A stretch of 5,289 nucleotides of DNA, from positions 1 to 5,289 of the forward strand of contig JACVJG010000248.1 of the NCBI GenBank assembly GCA_015711875.1. Reading direction: 5' to 3'. Source of the DNA: Candidatus Solincola jinzensis. Lineage in GTDB: Bacteria > Actinomycetota > Geothermincolia > Geothermincolales > RBG-13-55-18. The position numbers were made by a program, and so were the translations under genes. This document shows, one piece after another, positions 5,157-5,289 of the stretch. Each line of letters starts with the position of its first letter. Position 1 is the first letter of the stretch. The notes below the pieces were generated by a model, which did no database searches, had not been told where the DNA came from, and saw nothing but the letters and a program-made list of their open reading frames with translations.

Positions 5157-5186
5157 ATTCTAGCCGCCGTTTTCGCCAGGTGTCAA
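5157..5186 (-). promoter_or_regulatory. Near-consensus sigma-A promoter upstream of the MgtE-like gene
   Basis: Minus-strand TTGACA (5186-5181, six of six) and TAGAAT (5162-5157, five of six) are separated by 18 nt. Predicted transcription start is about 5150. The next gene in this direction is the MgtE-like gene at 4937, so this is its likely promoter, with a leader of about 213 nt. Confidence 0.6.
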
Positions 5187-5203
5187 ACGCTCCGCGACTT
5201 CAG

Positions 5204-5271
5204 CGAGAAAGACCACCCCTTTCTTCCTGCCAACTTAGCCTGGTTTGTCAGGATGACAGGGTGGTCTCTCG
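5204..5271. repeat. Interrupted 13-bp inverted repeat with nested TGTCA/TGACA arms
   Basis: Left arm CGAGA-AA-GACCACCC (5204-5218) matches, in inverted orientation, GGGTGGTC-TCTCG (5259-5271): 13 bp pair, with a 2-nt insertion in the left arm. Just inside the right arm, TGTCA (5246-5250) and TGACA (5254-5258) form a second short inverted repeat with a 3-nt centre. The structure lies upstream of the promoter at 5157-5186. It could be an operator region, the 3' end structure of a gene beyond the right edge, or the end of a mobile element. The window ends 18 bp later and no transposase is visible. Confidence 0.4.
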
Positions 5272-5289
5272 ACTCTTTTCAACCCAGAA

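Noticed and set aside
5160..5234. 24-codon minus-strand frame (includes KKGVVFLAEVAERL) ending in TAG at 5160
   Set aside because: It reads like a protein C-terminus and could be a gene remnant, but an in-frame TAA lies at 5237-5235, it overlaps the promoter and inverted repeat, and it is too short to assign.
5204..5240. T-box-like GGGGTGGTC on the minus strand
   Set aside because: It resembles part of the T-box core (AGGGUGGnACCGCG) but lacks the ACCGCG half and other T-box elements, and the downstream gene is not amino-acid related.

Overview
The window is about 5.3 kb of GC-rich bacterial DNA in which every recognisable gene lies on the minus strand, so transcription runs from high to low coordinates. 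The set is chromosomal housekeeping type: a bifunctional nuclease with the acidic, PEDF-ending tail common in actinobacterial members, a PRC-barrel/CBS/MgtE-type membrane protein, a serine D-Ala-D-Ala carboxypeptidase and a purine salvage enzyme. GC richness, non-ATG starts, a possible leaderless mRNA and that nuclease tail suggest a deep-branching Actinomycetota or a GC-rich Bacillota-like lineage. This is an inference; there is no rRNA or other phylogenetic marker in view.

Layout in order of transcription (right to left). 5289-4938: no recognised gene. It holds an interrupted inverted repeat (5204-5271), a near-consensus sigma-A promoter (5157-5186) and a roughly 210-nt leader with a nested stem-loop. 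4937-3141: a 598-residue protein with two PRC-barrel domains, an MgtE N-terminal domain, a CBS pair and five membrane helices. Its cytosolic part is canonical, but the pore motifs of MgtE Mg2+ channels are largely replaced. 3140-2886: intergenic, with two weak hairpins, several short palindromes and an extended -10 that would give an almost leaderless mRNA. 2885-1476: a membrane-tethered peptidase S11 (DacA/PBP5-type) enzyme. 1438-878: hypoxanthine phosphoribosyltransferase (hpt), 37 nt downstream and probably co-transcribed. 877-745: a promoter with an extended -10 and an AT-rich UP-like tract. 744-274: bifunctional nuclease (DUF151). 273-111: a stem-loop and a candidate promoter. 110-1: the N-terminus of an ion-channel-like (probable K+ channel) protein that continues past the left edge.

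The genes do not form one pathway. They look like at least four transcription units: the MgtE-like gene; S11 plus hpt; the nuclease; and the channel. The points most worth following are the divergent pore of the MgtE-like protein, its long structured leader, and a Lys-to-Arg change at the purine-binding position of the HPRT. No CRISPR array, tRNA, rRNA or intact mobile element was seen.
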